Source: Muricoccus pecuniae (GTDB taxonomy: Bacteria > Pseudomonadota > Alphaproteobacteria > Acetobacterales > Acetobacteraceae). From it: a DNA stretch of 63,979 nucleotides. The stretch covers positions 1-63,979 of the forward strand of contig NZ_JACIJD010000023.1 in the NCBI RefSeq assembly GCF_014199205.1, read 5' to 3'. The notes under the pieces are model-generated. The model ran no database searches. It saw nothing but the letters and a program-made list of their open reading frames with translations, and was not told the origin of the DNA. Each line of letters starts with the position of its first letter. The first letter of the stretch is position 1. The position numbers and the translations under genes were made by a program. Shown one piece after another: positions 20,074 to 28,864 of the stretch.

Positions 20074-21603
20074 TCAGCCCTGATCGCCCAGCAGCGTCCA
20101 AAACCCTGTCTTCCGGCCGTGCTCACGCCTGAGGCGTGCCAGGAACGCCTCATGGTCCTCGAAGCCCGACTCTACCGGCAGCAGCGGCGCGAGGCTGGCG
20201 CAGGCCCGGACGTCTCGTACCGCGTACCCGTACTGCCGTGAGGAGGCCCGCCGCAGTACGTCCTCAGCCAGGGCACGGTGCAGCAGCGTGGCGGCGGCGG
20301 GGTACCGTTCGGAGAGCGCTTCGGCCGCCGGGCGGAGCCGACCGTAGTCTCGCCCATCCATCTCGCCGTGATGCGCCCGCACCAGCCGGTTCGCTGCTTC
20401 GAGGTTGGGCCAGCCCACCAGGAAAGCGAGCGCCAGGTTGCGGTCAGGATGCGCCAGCGCGTGCGCCACAGCCCTTTCCTCGGCTTCCACATCGTCGAAC
20501 CCCGGCAATGCACGAAGGTAAGGACGCAAGTGCTGCGGCGTTAGCCAGCGCCGGAAGGCCTCCCAGCGCAGCGCCTGTGCCTCCTCCTGGCGCTTGAGCG
20601 CGTCCAGCGCCGCGAGGCGCAGGTCGGTGTGTCGGACCTCCTCGCTCCCATGCCGGTCGGGAGCTCGGTCCAGCCAGGCGAGTGCCTCAGTAGGGCGCCC
20701 GTGAGCGATCAGCCGCTCGGCGATGTCGCCGGCGAAGTTCTCGGCCCGCCCGCCAGCTTCGGTGGCGGCGATGAAGGCGTCGACGTCGCCCGCGAGGTCC
20801 GCCAGGTCGCGTAAGCGGAAGGCGATTTCGCCACGCCCCTGCCAGCTCTCGAAGGCATCCCCCTTACGGGAGCGTGGCTGTGCGGCAAGGCGAATCTGCA
20901 GCAGCCGGCGCAGTTCCGCCTGGCCCTCAGAGCCAAGCGCCGGGCCGGCCGCCTCCAGCAGTCGATCGGTCGCGCCATACCCGTCGGCATCCCACAGGAG
21001 CAGGACCTCGGCCGCCAGGCCAACCCGATCGCGGTCCGGCAGCAAGGCCCAGAGCCGGCCGAGTTCCGCCCCCGCCTGCCGAAAGACCTCACCGAGCGTG
21101 CCGCTGCCATCGTCGCTGCGCTCGAACACGTTGTCCGCCAGGCCGAGCAGCAGCCTCATCTGGGTCACGGCCGCGCGCGGATCCGTCGCGGCCAGGGGCC
21201 CGGCGATCGTCTCGCGCAAGCTGTCGAGCTCGCGCGCGAGGGGGCGCACCTTGTCCCACTCGATGAAGCCCCGCGAGCGCCCGATGGTCCGCAGCCGCTT
21301 CTCTACCTCGGCGGCAAGCCGGCCGCTGCCGTCCGTCCCGGCGAGTGCCAAGCGCAGCGTGCGAGCCAGCGCCGCGTCACCCTTGGCCTGCGCCATCAGC
21401 AGCTCGGCCAGCCGCCGCGCACCCAGTTGCTCGAGCGCTTCGGCGCTCAGCGTGCGCGAGCGGGCTGGAACCTTCGTCTGTTTAGAGCGGGCAGGGGAGG
21501 AGGCGACGAGGTCACCCTCTGCGCCTGGCGATAGGACGGGCCGTGAGCGGGATAGCGGCGCCGCCACGCCCCTTCCAGCGGCGCTAGGCTTGGTGCGTCT
21601 CAT
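20074..21603 (-). CDS. DUF6880-type protein, third gene of the MNT/HEPN module
   Basis: A 509-residue soluble protein with a basic, disordered N-terminus (about residues 1-50) and a helical, TPR-like remainder rich in Ala, Leu, Arg and Glu. Examples are RTLSAEALEQLGARRLAELL, FIEWDKVRPLARELDSLRET, HTDLRLAALDALKRQEEAQA and HALAHPDRNLALAFLVGWPN. I associate this pattern with DUF6880, whose role is unknown. Its start lies 20 bases inside the HepT-like gene, so it is translationally coupled to it. A decayed copy with the same arrangement exists 5 kb away. I infer that it is a functional part of the module, perhaps a target or regulator. Confidence 0.75.
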   Translation of the reverse strand: MRRTKPSAAGRGVAAPLSRSRPVLSPGAEGDLVASSPARSKQTKVPARSRTLSAEALEQLGARRLAELLMAQAKGDAALARTLRLALAGTDGSGRLAAEVEKRLRTIGRSRGFIEWDKVRPLARELDSLRETIAGPLAATDPRAAVTQMRLLLGLADNVFERSDDGSGTLGEVFRQAGAELGRLWALLPDRDRVGLAAEVLLLWDADGYGATDRLLEAAGPALGSEGQAELRRLLQIRLAAQPRSRKGDAFESWQGRGEIAFRLRDLADLAGDVDAFIAATEAGGRAENFAGDIAERLIAHGRPTEALAWLDRAPDRHGSEEVRHTDLRLAALDALKRQEEAQALRWEAFRRWLTPQHLRPYLRALPGFDDVEAEERAVAHALAHPDRNLALAFLVGWPNLEAANRLVRAHHGEMDGRDYGRLRPAAEALSERYPAAATLLHRALAEDVLRRASSRQYGYAVRDVRACASLAPLLPVESGFEDHEAFLARLRREHGRKTGFWTLLGDQG

Positions 21604-21958
21604 CGCCGAGTTCCCCCACGACGGCAGCTAGCAGGGCAGGCAGCTCGTCGACCACTGCCGGCCGCAGCCGGGGCAGCTCCAGGCTGAAGTACTGATGCGA
21701 TACCAGGTCGCGCAGCCCGGCCCAGCCGCGCCAATCCACACCTGGATGGCGGCCCAGCAGATCGGGCGGGAGCAGCTTCACCGCCTCGCCGATCTCGGAC
21801 AGGGCGTTCTTCAGGGCCCGATAGGTGCGACGGTCCGTCTCAGCCAAGATGGCGAACGCGGCCTCATCCAGATCGCCTGCGAAAGCGAGTGCATCCTCGG
21901 CGGCGGCGCGGATGTCCTCCAGCCGCTCGCGCGTACCGCGCCGACCCGACCTCACCAC
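21584..21958 (-). CDS. hepT: HepT-like HEPN-domain toxin / ribonuclease
   Basis: HEPN proteins of this family are small RNases or AMPylation targets paired with MNT nucleotidyltransferases. The 124-residue protein has the family's helical pattern (RERLEDIRAAAEDALAFAGD, YRALKNALSEIGEAVKLLPP) and the catalytic motif RX4HXY in LRDLVSHQYFSLE at about residues 85-95. It overlaps the upstream MNT gene by 7 bases and the downstream DUF6880-type gene by 20 bases, so all three form one tightly coupled unit. A long or slightly degenerate DUF86 protein is the only real alternative. Confidence 0.87.
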   Translation of the reverse strand: MVRSGRRGTRERLEDIRAAAEDALAFAGDLDEAAFAILAETDRRTYRALKNALSEIGEAVKLLPPDLLGRHPGVDWRGWAGLRDLVSHQYFSLELPRLRPAVVDELPALLAAVVGELGDETHQA

Positions 21959-22413
21959 GCCCCTACAGCCTCGCGTTCAGCCGCCTCGCGCACCCCTGGG
22001 CGCAACGCCCGGCGCTCCACCAAGTCGGCTGGGGCACCGAGCAGTTCCGAAAGCTCGGCGCGCAACGACGCCAGTCCGACCAGCGACAGTCGTGCTGCCG
22101 GGTCGAGGTCGGCAAGCAGGTCGATGTCACTGCCAGGACGAGCGTCGCCGCGGGCAACGGAGCCAAAGACGGATAGCGACGCGATGCCGCGGGCCCGCAG
22201 GTCATCGGCTCGCTCCCGGAGTTGACGGAGCACGACGGCGAGGGGAGGGGGTGAGCCTGCCTCCTCGGCTAGGAAGCGCTCGACGAGAGAGCCGACCAGA
22301 CCCTGCACCGTCTCACCACGAGACGCAGCCGCGACCTTCAGGCGGTCACGCGTGGTGGAGGGCAGACGGACAGACAGGAAGGCCGCAGGAGCAACAGGGA
22401 CCAACACCGGCAT
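21952..22413 (-). CDS. mntA: MntA-like nucleotidyltransferase antitoxin with N-terminal ribbon-helix-helix
   Basis: From the ATG at 22413 (GAAGGTG upstream) the 153-residue protein has two parts. Residues about 8-50 (AFLSVRLPSTTRDRLKVAAA followed by ETVQGLVGSLVERFL) look like a ribbon-helix-helix DNA-binding domain. Residues about 60-150 are a minimal nucleotidyltransferase with SLSVFGSVARGDARPGSDID, the GSX10DXD catalytic signature. Known MntA proteins AMPylate HepT to silence it and usually lack a DNA-binding domain. The fusion suggests that this antitoxin also autoregulates the operon. It overlaps hepT by 7 bases. Confidence 0.85.
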   Translation of the reverse strand: MPVLVPVAPAAFLSVRLPSTTRDRLKVAAASRGETVQGLVGSLVERFLAEEAGSPPPLAVVLRQLRERADDLRARGIASLSVFGSVARGDARPGSDIDLLADLDPAARLSLVGLASLRAELSELLGAPADLVERRALRPGVREAAEREAVGAW

Positions 22414-22547
22414 GGCAGCACCTTCGCGCACATGTGCACAATATGGAACTGATCCATAGTCCTTTCCAGGCATTTCTCTGCCGTAAGGAGGCCAAACGGT
22501 CGTTTGGGGTTGAAAAATCGGGGCCGGCAGGGCCCAGTCGGGGGGAG

Positions 22548-23234
22548 ATGACCACTCCTGAGACCCGCTTCGTCGCCTACCTCCGCGTCTCGACCGAGGG
22601 GCAGGGCCGCTCCGGCCTCGGGCTCGAGGCCCAGCGCGAGGCCGTCACCCGCCACGTCACCGGCATGGAGGGCCTCGTAGTTGCGGAGTTCGTCGAGGTG
22701 GAGAGCGGGCGGAAGAAGGAGCGCCCGCAGCTCGCCGCAGCGCTAGCGACTTGCCGCGCCGGGCGCGCGACCCTCGTCATCGCCAAGCTCGACCGCCTGG
22801 CCCGCAACGTCGCCTTCATGTCGAACCTCATGGAGAGCGGCATCGAGTTCGTCGCCGCCGACATGCCGGCGGTGAACCGCCTCACCGTGCACATCCTCGC
22901 CGCCGTCGCCGAGGATGAGACACGGATGATCTCGGCACGGACCCGCGCCGCGCTTACCGCAGCGAGGGCACGCGGCGTACAGCTTGGCAACCCGCGCGTG
23001 CTCGCACGCGACCCAGCCGTCTCCGCAAAGGGCAACGTGGCGCAACGGCAGAACGCCAGACGCCACGCCTCTACGGTCGCGCCCTATATAGACCAGGCAC
23101 GCCGAGCCGGCGCTTCAACATTCAAAGAAGTGGCCGAAGCACTCATGGCACGAGGGGTGACAGCGCCTCGCGGAGGGCGGCGTTGGTCGCCCGCGCAGGT
23201 GCGAAGGCTTATGCTGATTAAGCAGCCTTCTTGA
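22548..23234 (+). CDS. Serine recombinase (resolvase/invertase type)
   Basis: A 228-residue small serine recombinase starting at the ATG at 22548 behind GGGGGAG. The catalytic domain has the active-site serine in FVAYLRVSTEGQ, GLEAQREAV, EFVEVESGRKKERPQLAAAL and the LDRLARN motif. The C-terminal part is a short HTH (STFKEVAEALMARGVTAPRG then RWSPAQVRRLM). It is closely related to the recombinase at 26610-27298, including upstream sequence. The two lie in direct orientation and bound the unusual island at 23.3-26.3 kb. It may have mobilised that island or act as a plasmid resolvase. Confidence 0.92.
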   Translation: MTTPETRFVAYLRVSTEGQGRSGLGLEAQREAVTRHVTGMEGLVVAEFVEVESGRKKERPQLAAALATCRAGRATLVIAKLDRLARNVAFMSNLMESGIEFVAADMPAVNRLTVHILAAVAEDETRMISARTRAALTAARARGVQLGNPRVLARDPAVSAKGNVAQRQNARRHASTVAPYIDQARRAGASTFKEVAEALMARGVTAPRGGRRWSPAQVRRLMLIKQPS

Positions 23235-23287
23235 AGAACACAAAACAGACGCAATTGCGCTCCAAAGCTTTTCTTATTTCTGGAACC

Positions 23288-23713
23288 CTATTGTATCGTT
23301 GAACGAGTTGAGGATCCAGCAGTGGGAGCCCAGTCGGGATGCAGTTCACTGAACTTGGCGAGAATGGTAGCCGCATTCGCGACCACATCAATGCTCCGAT
23401 CTCCCCGATCTGCTACCTTTTGCATTTCTTCTGGGAAGCGCAGGAATGCTCCTGCTGCTTCACGCTTCGGCAATGCAACCATCACGGCGTTCGCGTGGAA
23501 GGCTTGCCAGATTTCACGTTGATACCGGACCTTCTCAGCTAACCACATTTCATCCGATCGGGCATCGCGTCGAAGTGCGGGCATTATCGCCACGTCCCCA
23601 ATCCTACGAACATAACGGCCTGCAATCGTCAGCCCGCCGGCCAAAAGCCTGTGCAGATACGCGTACTGCTTAAGTTCGATGTTCAGCATTTCCCGCTTTA
23701 GCTTCTTGAGCAT
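23288..23713 (-). CDS. Hypothetical protein, last gene of a four-gene island
   Basis: The 141-residue protein starts at an ATG preceded by GGAAAGG. The N-terminus is Lys-rich (LKKLKREMLNIELKQYAYLH). The middle is helical and Arg-rich (YVRRIGDVAIMPALRRDARS) and the tail is Ser/Thr-rich. No signal peptide, membrane segment or known motif is visible. Base composition is noticeably less GC-rich than the surrounding plasmid genes. It follows the lipoprotein gene after only 38 bases, so it is probably cotranscribed. Function unknown. Confidence 0.7.
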   Translation of the reverse strand: MLKKLKREMLNIELKQYAYLHRLLAGGLTIAGRYVRRIGDVAIMPALRRDARSDEMWLAEKVRYQREIWQAFHANAVMVALPKREAAGAFLRFPEEMQKVADRGDRSIDVVANAATILAKFSELHPDWAPTAGSSTRSTIQ

Positions 23714-23751
23714 ATGACCTTTCCTTTTTGGAAGATGGCAAGATTAGACCA

Positions 23752-25041
23752 TCAACAAGGAGGCTGCCCCTTCGCGTGTGGAGGTGCGAGGGCGAAACTA
23801 ACAGAGGAAGCTGTCATCTCCCGTAGCCGCAAGGTGCCAAGCTGCGTAGGCTGCGAGGCCCTAATCCAAGTGGCAACACTCCGTGCTGTTTCAGGATCTG
23901 AGAACAGAACCTCTGCCCCATCTTGCTCAAGAAAAACATTGTCGAGGCGGCCGCCCGACGCACGACTGAGTACGGCGTAGAGTGGCGGCAGGGACTGCAC
24001 AGGGCTCAGGACGACCTGGCATCTATCGGTGAATACGCCGTTGATGAGGCGGACGTGCTGATTGCCCTCCAGGTAGCTCTCCAGGCCGGAGATCACCCGC
24101 CGGATCGTGTAGAACATAACCACGTCAGCAACTAACGGCTCGTTTGGGTAAGTTCTAAGTAGTCCCGGAGTTTCTGTTGAGCGCAGCACTGGCCGCCCGT
24201 CTCTAAAGGAGAGTTCGGGGCCGATCACGTGCAGCCGCTGCAGGTCGGTCATACGTTGGGCATCGGGAGTCAGCCGGTGATGACCCATTGGCTCAGGCAA
24301 GCGACACCTTTCTGGCACGGACTCGGTAACTATGGCTGCTTGGATCCGGATGTTGCCGGTGATGTCTGTGTTCCGCGCACCTTCCTGCACGATGCGCATG
24401 CAGGATGGCTCGATGTCGACAGTCAGCTTCTCTTGCGAATCCTGCAGGTTGGTTTCGGTCTCTGTCTTTTGTGTGCTTCCAATTGTCGCCTCGGGCGTGA
24501 TGGCGACCCGTGCCGGAGTCCCGGATGCCGTTATTGAGGCCTCAACCTGCGACGACTGTCTGAGTTTGGTGATGTCGACGGTTTGCCGCTCGGTTTGTAC
24601 AACTGAGTAGCTGCCGAAGGTGAAATTACGCGGGACGACGTAGATAACGGCTCGAGTGATGCGGTCTCCCGGATTATAATGGCCCGGCCGCGACAGAGTA
24701 GCGACGAGTAGCCGCTGAGTACGATCGTTGAGGGGCTGACCGCTGCGGCTCGCAGGCCTAGGCGTGGGTGGTGTAGCAAGTTCAGAGCGCAGTGCAGACG
24801 GCGTGCGCGTAAGCCGGCCGAACTGTGCGATGTAAGCGGCTTGTCCCTCATTCGACAACCAAGCCAGTGGAGAAGGATCAGCAGGGCCAGAAGGCGCTGG
24901 GGCAGCGTAGAAGCGGAGCTGGGCCAAGTCCTCGCTTGTCTCCCCGTGTCGAACGCTTGCCCAGCGACGGTCCGCGGTGACGTTCGAGCATGCGCATAGC
25001 AGCAAGGGAAGAAGGACGTGCGTGGCACGCATACGCTTCAT
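23752..25041 (-). CDS. Predicted lipoprotein of unknown function
   Basis: The 429-residue precursor begins MKRMRATHVLLPLLLCACSN: a short basic region, a hydrophobic core and a lipobox ending at Cys18 (LLCAC). It should therefore be lipid-anchored after signal peptidase II cleavage. GAGGG precedes the chosen ATG at 25041. The mature part is polar and beta-rich, with a Pro-rich linker (ATPPTPRPASRSGQP) and no motif I recognise. Its position in a compact operon with three unknown proteins suggests a cell-envelope complex. Lower GC points to recent acquisition. Confidence 0.78.
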   Translation of the reverse strand: MKRMRATHVLLPLLLCACSNVTADRRWASVRHGETSEDLAQLRFYAAPAPSGPADPSPLAWLSNEGQAAYIAQFGRLTRTPSALRSELATPPTPRPASRSGQPLNDRTQRLLVATLSRPGHYNPGDRITRAVIYVVPRNFTFGSYSVVQTERQTVDITKLRQSSQVEASITASGTPARVAITPEATIGSTQKTETETNLQDSQEKLTVDIEPSCMRIVQEGARNTDITGNIRIQAAIVTESVPERCRLPEPMGHHRLTPDAQRMTDLQRLHVIGPELSFRDGRPVLRSTETPGLLRTYPNEPLVADVVMFYTIRRVISGLESYLEGNQHVRLINGVFTDRCQVVLSPVQSLPPLYAVLSRASGGRLDNVFLEQDGAEVLFSDPETARSVATWIRASQPTQLGTLRLREMTASSVSFALAPPHAKGQPPC

Positions 25042-25151
25042 GGCTGCCCTCTTGTTTCTTTAAAAGTTGATCTTTCCAGATTAAAATAGCAAAGTTATTT
25101 GTTGACACCGTGGTGTCCAGCGGCGCTCCACGTTGCAGTTGCGCGCGTTGA

Positions 25152-25613
25152 TTAGACATTCATCCTGCGTTGCGGTACGCAGTAGATGCGTCCGTTACTG
25201 CCGATTTCTTCTACGTATCCCGGTGGACATCTACAAAAGGCCAAGGCGATGTGGGCGGGCATGCCTGTGGCGAAACTAGCGGAATCGGCTGGTGAAAGAG
25301 TCATACCTACTGCCGCGTTTTCCAAGAGTTCGCTGAAGAGTTTGCCCTCATCTGTGGTAGTCGCTTTGAATGACAGCTGCACCAAAGGATGCGTGTGATC
25401 GCCACACGTTATGTCTCCCAACCAATCGATGTGATCGACTAGTTTTTCTGGAATAGTGATCCATCGTGAACAGCTTAGCCCCAAAGAGAAGGACAGTTCT
25501 TTTTTGTTGCCGCTCGGCTTAGTAAGGCCAACAAGCTGAAGGCCTGGTTTTACCAGATTGCCTTCGTTGAGCGCTTGGATGAAATCGGCAGCCTTCATCC
25601 GTTCCAAAGTCAT
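25152..25613 (-). CDS. Hypothetical protein, second gene of the island
   Basis: I start this at the ATG at 25613 (GGGAGGG upstream); a TTG at 25658 overlapping the preceding stop is possible. The 153-residue protein (MTLERMKAADFIQALNEGNL) is soluble with Cys residues at GLSCSRW, GDITCGDH, FCRCPPGY and IYCVPQ. These could form disulphides or bind metal. No family recognised. It follows the first island gene with almost no gap, so both are in one operon. Confidence 0.68.
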   Translation of the reverse strand: MTLERMKAADFIQALNEGNLVKPGLQLVGLTKPSGNKKELSFSLGLSCSRWITIPEKLVDHIDWLGDITCGDHTHPLVQLSFKATTTDEGKLFSELLENAAVGMTLSPADSASFATGMPAHIALAFCRCPPGYVEEIGSNGRIYCVPQRRMNV

Positions 25614-25654
25614 TGTACCCTCCCGCCGTGAGAAAATTTTTACTCCTATCGTAC

Positions 25655-26323
25655 TCAACCAGCCGCCGCTTCGACCTCTGCGAAGTAAAGCTCGAGGCCC
25701 GCAATACCACCCTCTATTTTGCCAGAACGTTTCAACACATAGGTAACTAATGCATCAGCGATTTCAGAAGAGGGAGGGGGAATCTGCCTGACCGCATTAT
25801 CAAAAGCCTCCTGCAACGAGGATTTCGAGTACCCAACGCGAATCTGCCCATCTTCTTGCGGAGCGAGCTTGGCGGCGAGCAGTTTCTGCTCGGCACCGTC
25901 CTCAATCGGCACGACATGGCGACCATTAGCATCATGGATGGTCATGGCCGATTGGCGGCTTGGATAACCGAAAACCTCAACGGTTCGAAATGGACGGGTA
26001 GCTGGAAGGCTGATCTGCGCCTGAATAAAGACGAGAGCAAATTGAGGGGGAAGTATGCGCCAAGGCATCTGCACGATGTCAGCGCGATCATTCTGATTTG
26101 GGAGGATTCCCTCAGCCACGATAGCGATCTGTGCCCCACCAAGGCGATAGGCCTTATAACTCGCACGCCCTGGAACAGGTCGGCTATTGCTAACCTCGCC
26201 GGAAGCATTCTCTCCTAAAAAGGAAAGAGATGTTTCGGAACCCACTGGTTCCATTCCTTGTCGTGCATCCAGAGATGACCAAGGCCAGGGGACGTTATCA
26301 CCGCCAAGTCTATGACCGGACAT
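25655..26323 (-). CDS. Hypothetical protein, first gene of the island
   Basis: A 222-residue protein with a strong ribosome binding site (GGAGGACAAG) directly before the ATG at 26323. The first 55 residues are polar and look disordered. The remainder is beta-rich (GGAQIAIVAEGILP, FALVFIQAQISLP) with a helical C-terminus (SSEIADALVTYVLKRSGKIE). There is no signal peptide or membrane helix. It heads the operon that includes a lipoprotein. I cannot assign a function. AT-richer third positions set it apart from the flanking plasmid genes. Confidence 0.7.
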   Translation of the reverse strand: MSGHRLGGDNVPWPWSSLDARQGMEPVGSETSLSFLGENASGEVSNSRPVPGRASYKAYRLGGAQIAIVAEGILPNQNDRADIVQMPWRILPPQFALVFIQAQISLPATRPFRTVEVFGYPSRQSAMTIHDANGRHVVPIEDGAEQKLLAAKLAPQEDGQIRVGYSKSSLQEAFDNAVRQIPPPSSEIADALVTYVLKRSGKIEGGIAGLELYFAEVEAAAG

Positions 26324-26609
26324 CTTGTCCTCCGATTCTTACCTTGCAAGGTGAGGCCGTTTCACGCTGCTACGAACCGCTGAACCAGCCTGCTACATCC
26401 TTGCACCAAATGATCTTGGTTCGCTGCAACAACGTTGCGGAAATGAATTATTGTCACAACAAGTTGTATGTAGCTCTCGGTGCCACATAAAATCAGCCAC
26501 GCGGGGAAACTTGCCGCGTTCTGTGGTGCCTTGTAAGAATCATGTCTTAATATCAGTCAATGGTCCTTTCAGATTGTGAAATCGGGGTACCAGGGGCAGG
26601 ATCGGGGTC

Positions 26610-27298
26610 ATGACCGCCTCCGCTGGCTCACGATTCGTGGCCTACTACCGCGTCTCCACCGACAAGCAGGGCCGCTCCGGCCTTGGGCTGGAGGCGCATC
26701 GGGAGGCCGTCGCCCGCCACGCCACCGGCTGCGGCGGATCCGTGGTCGCCGCTTTTGAAGAGGTTGAGAGCGGCAGGAAGGGCGACCGCCCCCAGCTTGC
26801 CATCGCCATGGCGGAGTGCCGCCTCCGCCGCAGCACCCTCCTTATCGCCAAGCTCGACCGCCTCGCCCGCGACGCCCACTTCCTGCTCGGCCTGGAGAAG
26901 GCCGGCGTCGAGTTCCTCGCCGCCGACATGCCCTACGCCAACCGCCTCACTATTGGCGTCATGGCCCTGGTCGCCGAGGAAGAGGCACGCGCGACATCGG
27001 CGCGCACGAAGGCGGCGCTCGCGGCGGCGAAGGCGAGGGGGGCCGGCTCGGCAACCCGCGGCTCCGGCCGGGGGACGGCGCTACCGCGGCCGACGCACGC
27101 GCAACGTGGTCGGCGGCGGCATGGCGGCGAGCGACAGAGGTGCTGCCCTACGTCGAGGCAGCACGGAGGGCAGGTGCCACCACCCTCCAGCAACTCGCGG
27201 ATGCGCTCACCGCTCGCGGGGTGCGCACACCCAGGGGCGGGGAGGCATGGAGGCCCTGGCAAGTGCGACGCGTGCTGGACCGCGCAGGTTGCCGATGA
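26610..27298 (+). pseudogene. Serine recombinase with a frameshift
   Basis: The start (FVAYYRVSTDKQGRSGLGLE) and catalytic region closely match the recombinase at 22548-23234, including the serine in YRVST and KLDRLARD. In the six-G run at 27037-27042 the frame is lost. The expected RLGNPRL and the C-terminal HTH (TTLQQLADALTARGVRTPRG then WRPWQVRRVL) continue in the next frame to a TGA ending at 27298. The lesion is a one-base loss at a homopolymer, so it may be a real mutation, a programmed shift or a sequencing error. In the unshifted frame it would fuse to the next gene. Confidence 0.8.
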
Positions 27299-27311
27299 CA
27301 CAGGGAAAGAC

Positions 27312-28667
27312 ATGAGCGAAGCGAATGCGAACCGGCGTCTCTCGGACCTCCTGGTCGAGCCCCGCGAGGATCTCGACGTCGAGGTCAAGGGCTGGCTCGA
27401 TCTGGAGAACAGCGGCGAGCACAAGGCCACCCTGGCGAAGGCGTTGCTGGCGCTTGCAAACCATGGTGGCGGCTTCGTGCTGTTGGGCCTAACGGAAACG
27501 GACACCGGCATCGTCCCAGCCCCGAACCGTCCCCCGACGCTCGACGCCTACAGCCAGGACGCAGTGAACGGCATCGTGCAGTCGTTCGCGGAGCCACCCT
27601 TCCACTGCACCGTCCAGCACGTCGCTGGTCCCAGCGACGTCCTTCACCCCATCATACGCGTCCCGGGCGGGCATCGCGTGCCGATCCGGGCAAAGCGGAC
27701 GGGCCCAGGCAACGCGATCGTTCAGATGCACGCGGTCTACATCCGCCGCCCGGGACCGAAGAGCGAGGTGCCACAGAGCGGGCAGGAGTGGGATGACCTA
27801 CTCGGTCGCTGCCTCGCGGCACGGCGAGACGAACTTCTCGCCAACATCCGCGATCTGCTTTCCGGCGCAGTGGCACGGCCCGTTGCGGCACCGGCAGAAG
27901 ATGCTCGCCTCACCACCTGGGTGGACACCTGCCTCGCCCGCTGGCACGCGCTCGTGGACGGGCTTACCGCCAACGATCCGCGTCGCTGCCCACGCGGTCA
28001 TCATTGGTTCGCTTACGAGATCCGTGGTGACGTCCGTCACCTACCTGCACCGGAATTCCTCGAAACCCTCCGTCGAAGCACCGTCCGGCACACCGGTTGG
28101 TCCCCGTGGTGGGTTCCGACCCGGCCGGGCATCGCACCGTACATGAAGGACGGCGTCGTCGAGTGCTGGCTTGGCCGTGATGCCGATCGTGGCACCGACG
28201 CTGCCCACGCCGATTTCTGGCGCGTCTCACCTGAGGGATTGGCATTTCTTCTGAGAGGGTACGACGAGGACGGGCCGAATGCCGAGGAACGGGGATTCAC
28301 ACCAGGCAAGGTCTTCGACATCACACTGCCGGTCTGGCGTGTCGGCGAGGCTCTATTGAACGCCGAGCGGCTTGCCTCGAACCTCGGTGCGGGCGAAGCC
28401 GTTCTCGCCTTCAGAGCGCGTTACGAGGGGCTCTCTGGCCGAGAGCTCTCCGTGCTCGCGCGGGACCGGCTGCTCTTTGACGGCCGTACCTCGCACGAAG
28501 ACAGTGTGACGCTGGACACGATCGTCCCGGTTTCATCGGTCTCGCCGAACCTTGTCGAGGTGGTGCATCCGATGTTGGAACCGCTCTACGCGCTTTTCGA
28601 TTTCTTCCAGCTTCCGTCCGGGCTCGTACAAGGCGAGCTGACTAAGCTTCGTTCCAACCGGTATTGA
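27312..28667 (+). CDS. AlbA_2-domain (Schlafen-type) putative DNA- or RNA-binding protein
   Basis: I start at the ATG at 27312, preceded by GGGAAAG; the longer frame beginning at 26610 is the frameshifted recombinase. The 451-residue protein has an N-terminal AlbA_2 region (about residues 12-110: EPREDLDVEVKGWLDL, LAKALLALANHGGGFVLLGL). This domain occurs in regulators and in several anti-phage proteins. The C-terminal 340 residues are a long unrecognised domain with Trp-rich motifs (SPWWVPTRPG). The gene sits 13 bases after a recombinase, so it may be cargo of that element. Confidence 0.8.
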   Translation: MSEANANRRLSDLLVEPREDLDVEVKGWLDLENSGEHKATLAKALLALANHGGGFVLLGLTETDTGIVPAPNRPPTLDAYSQDAVNGIVQSFAEPPFHCTVQHVAGPSDVLHPIIRVPGGHRVPIRAKRTGPGNAIVQMHAVYIRRPGPKSEVPQSGQEWDDLLGRCLAARRDELLANIRDLLSGAVARPVAAPAEDARLTTWVDTCLARWHALVDGLTANDPRRCPRGHHWFAYEIRGDVRHLPAPEFLETLRRSTVRHTGWSPWWVPTRPGIAPYMKDGVVECWLGRDADRGTDAAHADFWRVSPEGLAFLLRGYDEDGPNAEERGFTPGKVFDITLPVWRVGEALLNAERLASNLGAGEAVLAFRARYEGLSGRELSVLARDRLLFDGRTSHEDSVTLDTIVPVSSVSPNLVEVVHPMLEPLYALFDFFQLPSGLVQGELTKLRSNRY

Positions 28668-28864
28668 GGGCTGTTCTGCAGCTTCATGCCCTCACCACGT
28701 CAAGAAAGTCGCCTGCTCAGCAACAAAATCCCTCAATCAGTGGTCCAACCAGTGAGGGCCAGATAAGAGGCGTTCCAACTTGATCTCACCGTTCGACGGG
28801 TTGGAAACAGGCGCTGGCCATCGGCGCTTGTGCCTCGTCGTACCGACTGGATTAGGGTGGAGAC

